Assembly: GCF_019039055.1 (NCBI RefSeq)
Contig: NZ_JAHOPB010000002.1
Span: 806,001 to 870,000, forward strand
Direction of reading: 5' to 3'
DNA length: 64,000 bases
Source of the DNA: Reyranella humidisoli
Lineage (GTDB): Bacteria; Pseudomonadota; Alphaproteobacteria; Reyranellales; Reyranellaceae
Shown: positions 37,077 to 46,259 of the stretch, piece by piece
Layout of the letters: each line of letters opens with the position of its first letter
How positions within the stretch are numbered: the first letter of the stretch is position 1
Notes under the pieces: generated by a model
Databases searched by the model: none
Told to the model about the DNA's origin: nothing
The model's input: the letters and a program-made list of their open reading frames with translations, nothing else
Translations under genes and position numbers: made by a program

Positions 37077-37439
37077 TTACCAGTAGCTCGGGGCGTTGTA
37101 GTACTTGTCGACCTGGCGGCCGTAATCCGGCGTCCAGCTGAAGGTCTCCGAATCGTCGAAGGTCGGCGCCCCTTCGAGCACCTTTTTGTCGAGGGCCACG
37201 ACATATCCGCCCTGGCGCTCGTCGTACTTCAGAGTCGACCACGGCAGGGGATGGTGCTTCTCGCCAATGCCGAGAAAGCCGCCGAACGACATGACGGCGT
37301 AGATGGCGCGTCCGCTCACCTTGTCGATCATGATGTCTGCGACGGTGCCGAGCTTGTCGCCCTGGAGATTGTAGACGTCGGTACCGTTGACGCGATCGGC
37401 GGCGATCAGGTTCCTCGGCGTGATAGACAGGTCGGTCAT
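37077..37439 (-). CDS. PRC-barrel domain protein
   Basis: This 120-residue protein carries the PRC-barrel core: LIAADRVNGTDVYNLQGDKLGTVADIMIDKVSGRAIYAVMS in short strands, then FLGIGEKHHPLPWSTLKY. PRC barrels occur in RimM and in photosynthetic reaction-centre H subunits; stand-alone copies like this are frequent in alphaproteobacteria and often stress-linked. No signal peptide is seen. The start at 37439 agrees with the usual short N-terminus. Confidence 0.88.
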   Translation of the reverse strand: MTDLSITPRNLIAADRVNGTDVYNLQGDKLGTVADIMIDKVSGRAIYAVMSFGGFLGIGEKHHPLPWSTLKYDERQGGYVVALDKKVLEGAPTFDDSETFSWTPDYGRQVDKYYNAPSYW

Positions 37440-37531
37440 CGCTCTCTCCGTTCGAAGGTGGGATGCCTCAGGAACGCAAGGCTTGCCCGCCCAGTTGCCG
37501 CGGATCGCGAAAAGGGATGGCGTGCCGATCG

Positions 37532-37825
37532 TCAGTCGGATGTCTTGTCGGCCGTCGTCTTGCGCAACCGCTCTCCAACCGCGGCGATCATCGCCTCGTA
37601 GGAAGAAACGTCGCTGGCGGTGCCGGCGCGGGGCAAGGCGCGATAGCGTTGGCGGCCGACTTCGGTGAGACGGGGAACCCCGGCATCGATCTCGACGAGA
37701 GACAGGGACGTCAGGCGCATGAGGTCGCGTGGCGCAAGATCCTTCATCGGAGAAATGCCGAGCGCGACACGGCGCAAGGTCACTTCCTCGTTAGGACTGA
37801 GTGGAGCGTCCAGACTGCGTGACAT
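37532..37825 (-). CDS. small hypothetical protein, possible winged-helix-like
   Basis: This 97-residue protein (MSRSLDAPLSPNEEVTLRRV...) is of unrecognised family. The succession of short helices ending in LSLVEIDAGVPRLTEVGRQRYRAL resembles the recognition helix and wing ('L.e.d.g...LT..G..r...L') found in small winged-helix proteins. It could therefore bind DNA, but this is weak. The start at 37825 is used because the upstream 18 codons look non-coding. Confidence 0.5.
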   Translation of the reverse strand: MSRSLDAPLSPNEEVTLRRVALGISPMKDLAPRDLMRLTSLSLVEIDAGVPRLTEVGRQRYRALPRAGTASDVSSYEAMIAAVGERLRKTTADKTSD

Positions 37826-38075
37826 CGTCTTCCCCTGGATGCCACTAAACGCGCATTCGCGTCCCATGGGCAAGATCAACAGGCCGCACCCGTGGTGCGG
37901 TAAGCTTTTGGGCTGTTCGTCGTCGAACCTAGTGCCGATGTTGTCTCCCGGTTTGTGATTATCCTGCGACCAATCCGGTTGCTCTAAGGCATGTGAATTG
38001 TTTCTTGCATCCGGGTTGAAAAATTACTCGGGGCACGCTACCGAGTAGCAGTGGGAGTGCTTTGGGGAGAGAAGC
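37826..38075. other. 250-base intergenic region
   Basis: This divergent promoter space lies between the 37532 and 38076 genes. It is AT-richer than its surroundings. A hairpin-like ACTCGG-N9-CCGAGT lies near 38030-38050, just ahead of the ribosome site of the next gene. Nothing else is recognised. Confidence 0.45.
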
Positions 38076-38363
38076 ATGGACAATGAAGCCGATGAAAAGC
38101 GCCTTCTCCAGAGACGCCGCATCTATCTTGAAGACCGGATGCCGGATGTCGTCGCCGAGATCGAACGCTTCGACGAGGAAGCCATTGCGCTCAAGGATAC
38201 ATTGTCGCGCAATCCCACCGGCGAACTCCTCACCAAGTCGCAACGCCGACTCAACTACGTCCGCCAGCGGCTTGCGATCCTGAACGCCGAGCGCGTCGAT
38301 TCCAACGCCGAGCGCAACGCGATCATCAAGCAGCTCCGCGAGATGGCCGAGGGCGGATCCTAG
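38076..38363 (+). CDS. small coiled-coil protein
   Basis: This 95-residue, highly charged protein is almost entirely helix-forming with heptad-like hydrophobic spacing (MPDVVAEIERFDEEAIAL, RLNYVRQRLAILNAER), so a coiled coil is likely. A good ribosome site (GGGGAGAG) precedes the ATG. No signal peptide or known family is seen. Confidence 0.6.
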   Translation: MDNEADEKRLLQRRRIYLEDRMPDVVAEIERFDEEAIALKDTLSRNPTGELLTKSQRRLNYVRQRLAILNAERVDSNAERNAIIKQLREMAEGGS

Positions 38364-38391
38364 AAATCGACGGCAGATACGATCGGGAGCG

Positions 38392-38778
38392 TCAGGCTCT
38401 CGTGTGGGCGTAAAATACCTTGCTGTCGATGATCCAGCCGCCCTCCCTCCACGTCATCACGAAAAAATCCGTGTAACGCGTACCGCGCCAGTTGAGCGCT
38501 TCCAGCCGGGCCATCGCGGCTCCACCGGCCGGATCAATCGATACGATACGGGCTTCCAGTCCGGGAGCCGGGCCGCCCTTGGCAACGGCATCGCAGAATT
38601 CGTCGAGGCTCCAGGTCACGGGCCTGCCCCCATAACTGCCGCTCACGCGGGCGCCCTCGGCAAAGGCCGAACGCAGCAGGGCGATGTCGCCGGTTCGGGC
38701 GCCGTCAACATAACGCTGGAGCGTCTGCGCGATCGCGCCGGTGACGGCAAAGCTCTCGATCTCGTCGTGTTGGGTCAT
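38392..38778 (-). CDS. nuclear transport factor 2-like (SnoaL-type) protein
   Basis: This 128-residue protein has an NTF2-like alpha+beta barrel pattern. It has an N-terminal helix pair (AIAQTLQRYVDGARTGDIALLRSAF), then strands ending in YTDFFVMTWREGGWIIDSKVFYAH. This is the form of the small Lumazine_bd_2/SnoaL-like proteins, which may be enzymes or ligand binders. It is divergent from the Lrp/AsnC regulator at 38903, which might control it. The substrate is unknown. Confidence 0.78.
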   Translation of the reverse strand: MTQHDEIESFAVTGAIAQTLQRYVDGARTGDIALLRSAFAEGARVSGSYGGRPVTWSLDEFCDAVAKGGPAPGLEARIVSIDPAGGAAMARLEALNWRGTRYTDFFVMTWREGGWIIDSKVFYAHTRA

Positions 38779-38902
38779 GCAGGCCTCCTGTGATGGGGGG
38801 CTACAATCGGCCGATGCAGGCCGGCATGTCCTTGCTTTCATGCCCTGAGCTTCGGCACTCATTGGCAGGACGTTGCGAGAACAGCGGGCGGGGAGCCTGA
38901 GC

Positions 38903-39385
38903 ATGCCAAAGGACGATCTCGACGCCATCGACCGGCGGATTCTGGCGGCGCTGCAGGCCGATGGACGCCTCAGCAACGTCGACCTCGCGGAGAAGATCGG
39001 CCTGTCGCCATCGCCCTGCCTGCGCCGGGTCAACCGGCTGGAGCGCGAAGGGTATGTCGAAGGCTATCGCGCCATGCTCGGGCGCAGGCGGATCGGGCTC
39101 GGCCTCACGGTATTCGTCGGCGTGAAGATCGACGGCCATGCCGACGATCGCGCCACGACCTTCGAGCAGGAGGTCGTCGCGTGCCCGGAAGTCGTCTCCT
39201 GCCACATGGTGGCCGGCGATGCCGACTACCTGCTCGAAGTCACCGTGTCCGACCTCGACGCCTATCAGCGCTTTCTCGTCGGCAAGCTCCTGAACCTGCC
39301 GCTGGTTCGCGAAGTCAAGAGCACCATCGCGATCCAGACCCTGAAGGCAGGCGGGGCGCTACCGCTGGAGCACCTGGCCCCGTAG
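38903..39385 (+). CDS. Lrp/AsnC-family transcription regulator
   Basis: This 160-residue protein has an N-terminal AsnC-type helix-turn-helix (LDAIDRRILAALQADGRLSNVDLAEKIGLSPSPCLRRVNRLE in short overlapping helices, residues about 5-47). A C-terminal RAM/AsnC ligand domain follows (VACPEVVSCHMVAGDADYLL and beyond). Family members sense amino acids. The divergent NTF2-like gene is the natural first target to test. Confidence 0.93.
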   Translation: MPKDDLDAIDRRILAALQADGRLSNVDLAEKIGLSPSPCLRRVNRLEREGYVEGYRAMLGRRRIGLGLTVFVGVKIDGHADDRATTFEQEVVACPEVVSCHMVAGDADYLLEVTVSDLDAYQRFLVGKLLNLPLVREVKSTIAIQTLKAGGALPLEHLAP

Positions 39386-39391
39386 GCGGCC

Positions 39392-40621
39392 TCACTCGGC
39401 GGCGCGCACGCCCTGCGTCGCCGCTTGAGTTCCCGGTGCGATGCCCTTCATCGTGCCGCCGTAGCGGTCGGTGAAAGCGGTCGTGTCGATCTCCGCCAGG
39501 TCGATCTCGCGGTTGAGCACGCGCTCCTTCCACTTCAGCAACTCGGGATGCGCGCCCTGAAACTCGGGCATGACTTCCTTCGCGAACAGCTCCAGCGATT
39601 CGCAGATGTCCTCGTGGCGGTTCTTGCCGGCCTGGTTCAGCAGGACGACCTGGTCGATGTTCGACTCCTGGAACTTCTTCAGCTTGCGCCGGATCGTGTC
39701 CGGCGAGCCGATCAGGCCGCCGCGCAGCGAGGCCGCGTGCTGCTCCGGATTGGCCTTCTTCCACTTCTCGTACTCTTCCCACATGTTGACCGTGCCGGCG
39801 GCCGGCCGGCGCCGGTCGGCCGATTGGCCGTAGAAGCGCAGCGCGAACTGGAAGAACGTGTCGCCGTCGGCGCGGGCGCGCGCCTCCTCGTCGGTCTTGG
39901 CACACATGAAGAAGCTGACCAGCGCGATGTTGGGATTGGTCTTGTAGTCGGCGAGCTTCTTTTGCCGCTTCACGAAGGCGTTGTAGTAGGCGTGCACCCA
40001 GGCGTGCGCGGCGTCGGCCGAGACGAACTGGAAGCCGAGCGCCCCCATGCCCCATTCACCGGCCTTGGTCAGCGTCTGCAGCTGCGAGCAGGCGACCCAC
40101 AGCGGCGGGTGCGGCTTCTGCAGCGGCTTCGGCACGACCATGCGCAGCGGGATGTTCCAGACCTTGCCCGCATGCTCGCTGGGCCCGTCCTTGAACATCG
40201 GCATGATGGCGCGGACCGCTTCCTCGAAGATCTCGCGCTTGTTCTCCATCGTGACGCCGAACGGCTCGAGCTCGGTGATCGAGGCGCTCTCGCCCATGCC
40301 GAACTCGCAGCGCCCGCTCGACAGAAGGTCGAGCGTCGCGACCCGCTCCGCGACGCGCGTCGGATGATTGGTCGTCACCTGGAAGATGCCGTGGCCGAGG
40401 CGGATGTTCTTGGTCCGCTGGCTCGCCGCCGCGAGGAAGGACTCAGGGGAGGGCGAGTGGGAATACTCTTCGAGGAAGTGATGCTCGACCTGCCACGCAT
40501 GGTCGTAGCCCAGCCGGTCCGCCAGCTCGACCTGGTCGAGCGCGTTCTGATAGAGCCGATGCTCGTCTCCGGGCGCCCACGGGCGGGGCAGTTGCAGCTC
40601 GTAGAAGATGCCGAATTTCAT
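39392..40621 (-). CDS. LLM-class flavin-dependent oxidoreductase
   Basis: This 409-residue protein of the bacterial luciferase-like monooxygenase fold begins MKFGIFYELQLPRPW. Family segments WQVEHHFLEEYSHSPSP and NIRLGHGIFQVTTNHPTRVAERVATLDLLSSGR are visible in the first 120 residues. It uses reduced FMN or F420; the substrate is unknown. An ideal AGGAGG ribosome site lies just upstream of ATG 40621. It marks the left flank of the AT-richer island that begins at about 40.7 kb. Confidence 0.9.
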   Translation of the reverse strand: MKFGIFYELQLPRPWAPGDEHRLYQNALDQVELADRLGYDHAWQVEHHFLEEYSHSPSPESFLAAASQRTKNIRLGHGIFQVTTNHPTRVAERVATLDLLSSGRCEFGMGESASITELEPFGVTMENKREIFEEAVRAIMPMFKDGPSEHAGKVWNIPLRMVVPKPLQKPHPPLWVACSQLQTLTKAGEWGMGALGFQFVSADAAHAWVHAYYNAFVKRQKKLADYKTNPNIALVSFFMCAKTDEEARARADGDTFFQFALRFYGQSADRRRPAAGTVNMWEEYEKWKKANPEQHAASLRGGLIGSPDTIRRKLKKFQESNIDQVVLLNQAGKNRHEDICESLELFAKEVMPEFQGAHPELLKWKERVLNREIDLAEIDTTAFTDRYGGTMKGIAPGTQAATQGVRAAE

Positions 40622-40789
40622 GGTGTTCCTCCTGCAAAAGAGAGCATGGCGACGAATTCGGGGGACGCAATAGGGCATAGGACGCAATTTCGATAATCTG
40701 GACTCTCTTGGGTCAAACTCGACAAGCAAAATGTTGTGCTACCTAAAGTAGATGTTTTGGCGTCTTGGCTTGGTTGTGGGGAGAGGGAA

Positions 40790-41425
40790 ATGAAATTTCG
40801 CGAGATGGCCTATAAAGCTGCTGGACGAGCAAACGCGGCCGTTGCTGGTGCAACTCGAAATTACATCGCTGGAATTTATCCTAGAGAGGAGGACATCACG
40901 GCGGGGCTAATAACACTCCTAACCAACAATTTTTCTGGTCGGAAATTCGCCGACTTCAAATGGTCTGCAAGAATTATGAATAGAGGACCTGGCAGTGCGA
41001 ACCAGGAAGGTAAGACGGGGGCTGACATGTTACTTCATGTTAAGATCGACACGCCGACGATTAGCTACTCGAAAGGCGTTTTGATCCAGGCGAAACGTAA
41101 AGATGACGGTGCTGCGCTCGCGACCGCCGACCACACTGATCTTGTTAATCAGTGCAGTAAGATGTTGGATATTTCAGCGTCTTCCTTTGTCGTAAATTAT
41201 TCCAAGAAAGGCATGAGATTTGCGTCGGCCAGCATAGTCAGAGACTCTTCTGATAAGGTGCTTTCAAATATGTGCGTCTGGAGTTCCCATCGTTTCTTCT
41301 TGGAGTTATTTCGCTGCCCCATAGGAGATCCGCGCATCACCAGCGCAAGGTACGACGCTCTTCCTGGTGTGGAGATAGTTGGTGAAGGCGCGTTGGATGG
41401 TTATGATTTCAGCGATGTGGACTGA
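40790..41425 (+). CDS. putative PD-(D/E)XK-like nuclease of the accessory island
   Basis: This 211-residue protein lies in DNA clearly less GC-rich than the rest, with unlike codon use. The segment GADMLLHVKID...KGVLIQAKRK (about residues 73-102) has the D-x(n)-(Q/E)xK spacing of restriction endonuclease-like folds, where QxK is a known variant as in Mrr-type enzymes. The rest is not recognised. Start MKFREMAYKA at 40790 follows GGGGAGAGGGAA. With a TIGR02391-family gene 300 bases downstream this could be a defence or nuclease system; the function is inferred from motif and setting only. Confidence 0.6.
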   Translation: MKFREMAYKAAGRANAAVAGATRNYIAGIYPREEDITAGLITLLTNNFSGRKFADFKWSARIMNRGPGSANQEGKTGADMLLHVKIDTPTISYSKGVLIQAKRKDDGAALATADHTDLVNQCSKMLDISASSFVVNYSKKGMRFASASIVRDSSDKVLSNMCVWSSHRFFLELFRCPIGDPRITSARYDALPGVEIVGEGALDGYDFSDVD

Positions 41426-41474
41426 ACTATTAGCACCAAGACTTAACTCGAATTGGTCGCGGTTGCATATGCTT

Positions 41475-41612
41475 CTACTCCGCTGCCGCCTTCATCGCCT
41501 CCGGATGTGCCACTGGTAGAGAAGGTCGGCTTCCTTCTTCTTGGCCTTCTTCACAAGCGCGTCCCTCACATGGGCGCGGCCGCGGATGTCTCCGGGGATC
41601 GAGGCGAGGTCG
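41475..41612 (-). pseudogene. truncated, frameshifted copy of the 3' end of the indolepyruvate oxidoreductase gene
   Basis: The reverse strand encodes LASIPGDIRG...HVRDALVKKAKKKEADLLYQWH, closely like LASIPDDIRG...HVKDAHLEKAKKKEADLLHQW at the end of the full gene at 42585-46085. The terminal stop codons also align (41475 and 42585). A one-base deletion near 41512 shifts the frame so that it ends early, and the similarity stops abruptly at about 41612. It is a diverged fragment, not a recent exact duplication, separated from the full gene by the TIGR02391-family gene. Confidence 0.85.
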
Positions 41613-41731
41613 CCTTTCTCACTGTAGTCGAGGACGAGTAAGTGGCGTTTGACCATGCTAAGCAAGTCCGGCTGGTCCACCAATTCGATCTCGTCGAGAT
41701 CTGCATTGAAATTTGGAAAGAGCTTTAGTCA

Positions 41732-42451
41732 ATGATGCTATCTCAGATTTTCCCAGACTTGGATGTAGTAGCAGCACTTGAGCAAGAAGAGCTCGGAGTA
41801 CGATTGCTCCCATGGATTGCGCGGTTCCCCAGCGGCAATCGCGAGCTCGGTTGGGCGCTTCGCGAAATTAGCGAACACCATCGGGGTCCAAGGCAGTCAG
41901 AGATAGCAACCGCGATACGAGAAGCTTGGGCATGGCTAGAGGGTGCAGCGCTGCTGATCGAATCTCCAGCATACGTAAGTCCGCATCAGATTAGGGTGTT
42001 GAGTCGGAAAGCAATTCAGCTTGCGGCAACGCCGGAAGCTACTCGCATAGTAAACTCACGTCTGTTGCCCAAAGACAGCTTGCATCCAATCATCCGCGAA
42101 AACGTCTGGGCTCTCTTTCATCGAGGAAAGTTCGATACTGCGGTGTTTGAAGCGATGAAAGCTGTTGAGGTGGCCGTTCGGAGTGGAGCTGGTCTGACGG
42201 CAAAGGACGTTGGGACGGCACTTATGCGCAAGGCTTTTGACGCCGATTCTGGACCACTTGCAGATATGAACGTAGAAAGAAGCGAGCGTGAATCTCGGGC
42301 GCACCTTTTTGCTGGGGCAATCGGATCATACAAGAACCCGCACTCGCACCGGTATGTGGACCTCGACGACGCTGCAGAAGCAGCTGAGATAATTCTGATG
42401 GCCAACCACCTTCTTCGAATTGTCGACAGTCGGCGCGTTGAGCGAAAGTAG
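41732..42451 (+). CDS. TIGR02391 (Ymh) family protein
   Basis: This 239-residue protein lies in the same AT-richer island. The C-terminal half has the family's typical run: LHPIIRENVWALFHRGKFDTAVFEAMKAVEVAVR-like sequence, then FAGAIGSYKNPHSHR and ILMANHLLRIVDSR (about residues 110-235). The family is often found next to restriction or abortive-infection genes but has no settled biochemistry. ATG 41732 is used, with a second ATG one codon later. Together with the nuclease-like gene it forms a probable accessory module between the LLM and indolepyruvate oxidoreductase genes. Confidence 0.82.
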   Translation: MMLSQIFPDLDVVAALEQEELGVRLLPWIARFPSGNRELGWALREISEHHRGPRQSEIATAIREAWAWLEGAALLIESPAYVSPHQIRVLSRKAIQLAATPEATRIVNSRLLPKDSLHPIIRENVWALFHRGKFDTAVFEAMKAVEVAVRSGAGLTAKDVGTALMRKAFDADSGPLADMNVERSERESRAHLFAGAIGSYKNPHSHRYVDLDDAAEAAEIILMANHLLRIVDSRRVERK

Positions 42452-42584
42452 ACCTAGCAGTAATTCTCAAGGATGACTCGGTGGCGGATCGCCGGATCGA
42501 TCAGGCAACGGTGTTCAAGCAGAAATCGCAATCCTCTCGACGTTGTAGAATTAGTTACACCGAGATCTCCGTAGCGGCCTTCAT

Positions 42585-45500
42585 CTACTCCGCCGCAGCC
42601 TTCATCGCCTCTGGGTTGCGCCATTGATGGAGCAGGTCGGCTTCCTTCTTCTTCGCCTTCTCCAGGTGCGCATCCTTCACGTGGCCATAGCCGCGGATGT
42701 CGTCGGGGATGGAGGCGAGCTTGATCGCCAGGGCATGGTTCTGCGCGGATAGCGTCGCCAGTAGCTTGTCGATCAGTGTCTCGTAGTCGGCGATCAGGCG
42801 GCGCTCGGTCTTGCGCTCCTCGGTGTAGCCGAAGACGTCGAACCTGGTGCCGCGCAGGCCCTTGAGCCTGGCCAGCATCCGGAAGGCCGGGAGCATCCAG
42901 GCGCCGAACTCCTGCTTGATGAGCTGGCCGGTCTGCGGGTCGCGGCTGGAGAAGAGCGGCGGGGCGAGGTGGAATTTCAGCTTGTAGTCGCCGTCGAACT
43001 GCCGGCTGAGGCCGGCCTGGAAGGCGGCCTCGGTGTAGAGGCGGGCGACTTCGTACTCGTCCTTGTAGGACAGGAGCTTCGAGTAATAGAGCGCGACGGC
43101 CTCGGCGAGGCCGGTCTGGCCGATCTTCGTCTCGGCGGCGCGTACCTTGTCGACCAGTGCCTTGTAGCGCTGGGCGAGGGCCGCGTTCTGGTAGCCGGTC
43201 AGGTGCTTGGTGCGCGACGCCACGATCTCGTCGAGCGTCTTCGGCTGCGTGCGGGTGAAGGCGACGACGTTGGCCTTGGTCTCCTTGGGCGCGACCATCT
43301 TCTCGACCGCGGCGCGGTCGTGGGCGGCGCGGCGGCCCCAGCGGAAGGCGGCCAGGTTCATCGGCACGGCGGCGCCGTTCAACTCGATGGCGCGCTCGAT
43401 CGTTTCGTGCGCGAGCGGGATCAGGCCCTTCTGGTAGGCATATCCCAGCACGAACATGTTGGTGGCGATCGAATCGCCCATCAGCGCGGTGGCGATGCCG
43501 GTGGCGTCGAGGAAATCGACCCCGTCGGCGCCGGCCGCGGCCTCGACCGAGAGTTTCAGCGTGTTGGCCGGGAAAGCGAGGTCCGGATGGCGCGTGAACT
43601 CGCCGGTGATGGTCTCGTGCGTGTTGACGACGGCATGCGAGACGCCGGGCTCGAGGCTGGCCAGCGCGTTGGGGCTGGCGCTGACGACCAGGTCGCAGCC
43701 CAGCAGCACGTTGGCGCCGCCGGCGGCCAGGCGCACGGCGTGCAGCGCCTCTGGCGTGGCGCCGATGCGGACATGGCTGATCACCGCGCCGCCCTTCTGC
43801 GCCATGCCGAGCTGGTCGAGCACGGTCGCGCCCTTGCCCTCGATATGGGCGGCCATGCCCATGATGGCGCCGATGGTGACGACGCCGGTGCCGCCGATGC
43901 CGGTGATGAGGACGCCGTAGGGCTTGTCCTCGATCGATGGCAGGGTCGGCGCGGCCGGCAGTTCCGGCTCCGGCGCGGCGACGCCGTCGGTCTTCTTCGA
44001 CGTCACCGCCTTGCCCTTCTTCAGCGTGCCGCCCTCGACGCTCACGAAGGAGGGGCAGAAGCCGTTCTGGCAGGAGAAGTCCTTGTTGCAGGAGGACTGG
44101 TCGATGGCGCGCTTGCGGCCGAACTCGGTCTCGACCGGCACGACCGAGAGGCAGTTCGACTTCACGGAACAGTCGCCGCAGCCTTCGCAGACGGCTTCGT
44201 TGATGAAGAGGCGCTTGTTGGGATCGGGGAAGGTGCCGCGCTTCCTGCGGCGGCGCTTCTCGGCGGCGCAGGTCTGGTCGTAGATCAGGACCGACACGCC
44301 CTTGACCTCGCGCAGCTCGCGCTGGACCTCGTCGAGCTGGTCGCGGTGATGGAAGGTGACGCCCGGCGCCCAGGGCGTGCCGACCGGGTACTTGTCCGGC
44401 TCGTCGCTCACCAGCGCGATGCGGCGCACGCCCTCGGCATGGACCTGCTGGCTGATCGTCCAGGGATGGACGTTGCCGTCGTGCGGCTGGCCGCCGGTCA
44501 TGGCGACGGCGTCGTTGTAGAGGATCTTGTAGGTGATGGTGGTGCTGGTCGCGACCGCGTGACGGATCGCGAGATAGCCGGAATGGAAATAGGTGCCGTC
44601 GCCCAGGTTCTGGAAGACGTGCGGCATGTCGGTGAAGTGGCTGGCGCCGACCCACGGCGCGCCCTCGGCGCCCATGTGGGTGAAGGTCTTGGTGTTCCGC
44701 TCCATGCCGATTGCCAGCGTATGGCAGCCGATACCGGCCATCGCCATCGAGCCGTCGGGCACCTTGGTCGAGCTGTTGTGCGGGCAGCCGGAGCAGAAAT
44801 AGGGGACGCGGGCCAGGCCGGCCTCGTTGCGGACCTGGCGGCCGGCGCGGCGCTTCAGCGCCTCGAAGCGTTCCTTCGTGCGGCTGCTGAAGGACTCGAG
44901 GCCGAAGCGGGCGACGATGGCCGAGGCGATCTCGAAGGGGGTGAGCTCGCCGTCGGTCTTGAGCAGCATCTGCCCGCGCTCGTCGGTCTTGCCGACCACG
45001 ACCGGGCGGCGGTCGGCCGGGGCGTTGAACAGCGCCTCCTTGAGCTGCTGCTCGATCAGGTTGCGCTTTTCCTCGATCACGAGGATCTCGCGCTTGCCGG
45101 CGGCGAAGGCGATGGCGCCCTCGGTCTCCAGCGGCCAGACCATGCCAACCTTGTAGATGGAGAGGCCGAGGCGCTCGGCCTCTTCGTCCGCGATCCCCAG
45201 CTCGTCGAGGGCCTGGCGCACGTCGAGATAGGATTTGCCGACGGTGACGATGCCGAAGCGCGCGTCGGGACGGCCCAGCATCAGCCGGTCGAGCTTGTTG
45301 GCGCGCCAGTAGGCCAGCGCGGCGGGCTGCTTGATGGTGACGACGCGGCGTTCCTGGCCGAGCCAGTCGTCGGGCCAGCGGATGTGGACGCCATCGGGCG
45401 GCAGGACGAAGTCGGTGGGGGTGTGGATCTCGACGCGGTGCGGGTCGATGTAGACCGAGGCCGAGCTGTCGACCGTCTCGCTCAGGACCTTGAAGGCGAC

Positions 45501-46085
45501 CCAGAGGCCCGAATAGCGCGACATCGCGAAGGCGTGCAGGCCCCAGTCGAGATACTCTTGGACGCCGGCCGGGTGGATGACCGGCATGCCGGCGGACATG
45601 AAGGCGGGCTCGCTCTGATGGGCGACGGTGGAGGATTTCGCCATGTGGTCGTCGCCCGCGAGGGCCACGATGCCGCCGTGCTTTGAAGTGCCGGCATAGT
45701 TGGCGTGCTTGAAGACGTCGCCCGACCGGTCGACGCCGGGACCCTTGCCGTACCACATGCCGAACACGCCGTCGTAGCGCGCGCCGGGATAGAGGTGGAT
45801 CTGCTGGGTGCCCCACAGGGCGGTCGCGGCCAGGTCCTCGTTGGTCCCGGGCTGGAACTCGATGTGGCTCTTCTTGATGAACTTCTTGGCCTGCCAGAGG
45901 GCCTGGTCGAAGCCGCCCAGCGGGGAGCCGCGATAGCCGGAAATGTAGCCGCCGGTGTTCAGGCCGGCCGCGAGGTCGCGCTGGCGCTGCATCATCGGGA
46001 GGCGCACCAGCGCCTGCGTCCCGGTCAGGTAAACGCGTCCACGTTCGAGTACGTACTTGTCGTCCAGGGTCACCGCGAGGGGCAT
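42585..46085 (-). CDS. indolepyruvate ferredoxin oxidoreductase family protein (single-chain)
   Basis: This 1166-residue fused 2-oxoacid oxidoreductase corresponds to the alpha and beta/gamma parts of IorA/IorB in one chain. The N-terminal pyruvate-oxidoreductase-like domain (YISGYRGSPLGGFD near 48-61) leads to a ThDP-binding region with CSGCPHNSSTKVPDG. A cluster region CEGCGDCSVKSNC can hold an iron-sulfur centre, and a gamma-type domain near 720-900 opens with GIGGTGVVTIGAIMG. These enzymes oxidise aryl pyruvates to acyl-CoA. It is the only copy in the window; its 3' end is partly duplicated at 41475-41612. The start MPLAVTLDDK is at 46085. Confidence 0.9.
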   Translation of the reverse strand: MPLAVTLDDKYVLERGRVYLTGTQALVRLPMMQRQRDLAAGLNTGGYISGYRGSPLGGFDQALWQAKKFIKKSHIEFQPGTNEDLAATALWGTQQIHLYPGARYDGVFGMWYGKGPGVDRSGDVFKHANYAGTSKHGGIVALAGDDHMAKSSTVAHQSEPAFMSAGMPVIHPAGVQEYLDWGLHAFAMSRYSGLWVAFKVLSETVDSSASVYIDPHRVEIHTPTDFVLPPDGVHIRWPDDWLGQERRVVTIKQPAALAYWRANKLDRLMLGRPDARFGIVTVGKSYLDVRQALDELGIADEEAERLGLSIYKVGMVWPLETEGAIAFAAGKREILVIEEKRNLIEQQLKEALFNAPADRRPVVVGKTDERGQMLLKTDGELTPFEIASAIVARFGLESFSSRTKERFEALKRRAGRQVRNEAGLARVPYFCSGCPHNSSTKVPDGSMAMAGIGCHTLAIGMERNTKTFTHMGAEGAPWVGASHFTDMPHVFQNLGDGTYFHSGYLAIRHAVATSTTITYKILYNDAVAMTGGQPHDGNVHPWTISQQVHAEGVRRIALVSDEPDKYPVGTPWAPGVTFHHRDQLDEVQRELREVKGVSVLIYDQTCAAEKRRRRKRGTFPDPNKRLFINEAVCEGCGDCSVKSNCLSVVPVETEFGRKRAIDQSSCNKDFSCQNGFCPSFVSVEGGTLKKGKAVTSKKTDGVAAPEPELPAAPTLPSIEDKPYGVLITGIGGTGVVTIGAIMGMAAHIEGKGATVLDQLGMAQKGGAVISHVRIGATPEALHAVRLAAGGANVLLGCDLVVSASPNALASLEPGVSHAVVNTHETITGEFTRHPDLAFPANTLKLSVEAAAGADGVDFLDATGIATALMGDSIATNMFVLGYAYQKGLIPLAHETIERAIELNGAAVPMNLAAFRWGRRAAHDRAAVEKMVAPKETKANVVAFTRTQPKTLDEIVASRTKHLTGYQNAALAQRYKALVDKVRAAETKIGQTGLAEAVALYYSKLLSYKDEYEVARLYTEAAFQAGLSRQFDGDYKLKFHLAPPLFSSRDPQTGQLIKQEFGAWMLPAFRMLARLKGLRGTRFDVFGYTEERKTERRLIADYETLIDKLLATLSAQNHALAIKLASIPDDIRGYGHVKDAHLEKAKKKEADLLHQWRNPEAMKAAAE

Positions 46086-46259
46086 GGCAACCTCCCTGAC
46101 ATTTCAATATGGGGACGGTAGCGACGTTTGCACGCCGCAGGCAATGCGGAACGGGGCGACGATCGAAAAACGACGTTTTACATCTGCCCATGGCCGCCAA
46201 AGTGGCGTCACCGTTTCACGGTGTCTCCCTTGGGTGAAATGTTGTAATCGTCCGGCCGC

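Noticed and set aside
41492-41683. A 63-codon reverse-strand gene
   Set aside because: It is the frameshifted fragment of the indolepyruvate oxidoreductase 3' end extended by chance sequence.
42969-45686. A 905-codon forward-strand frame opposite the indolepyruvate oxidoreductase
   Set aside because: It is antisense to a confidently identified gene, with no family resemblance.
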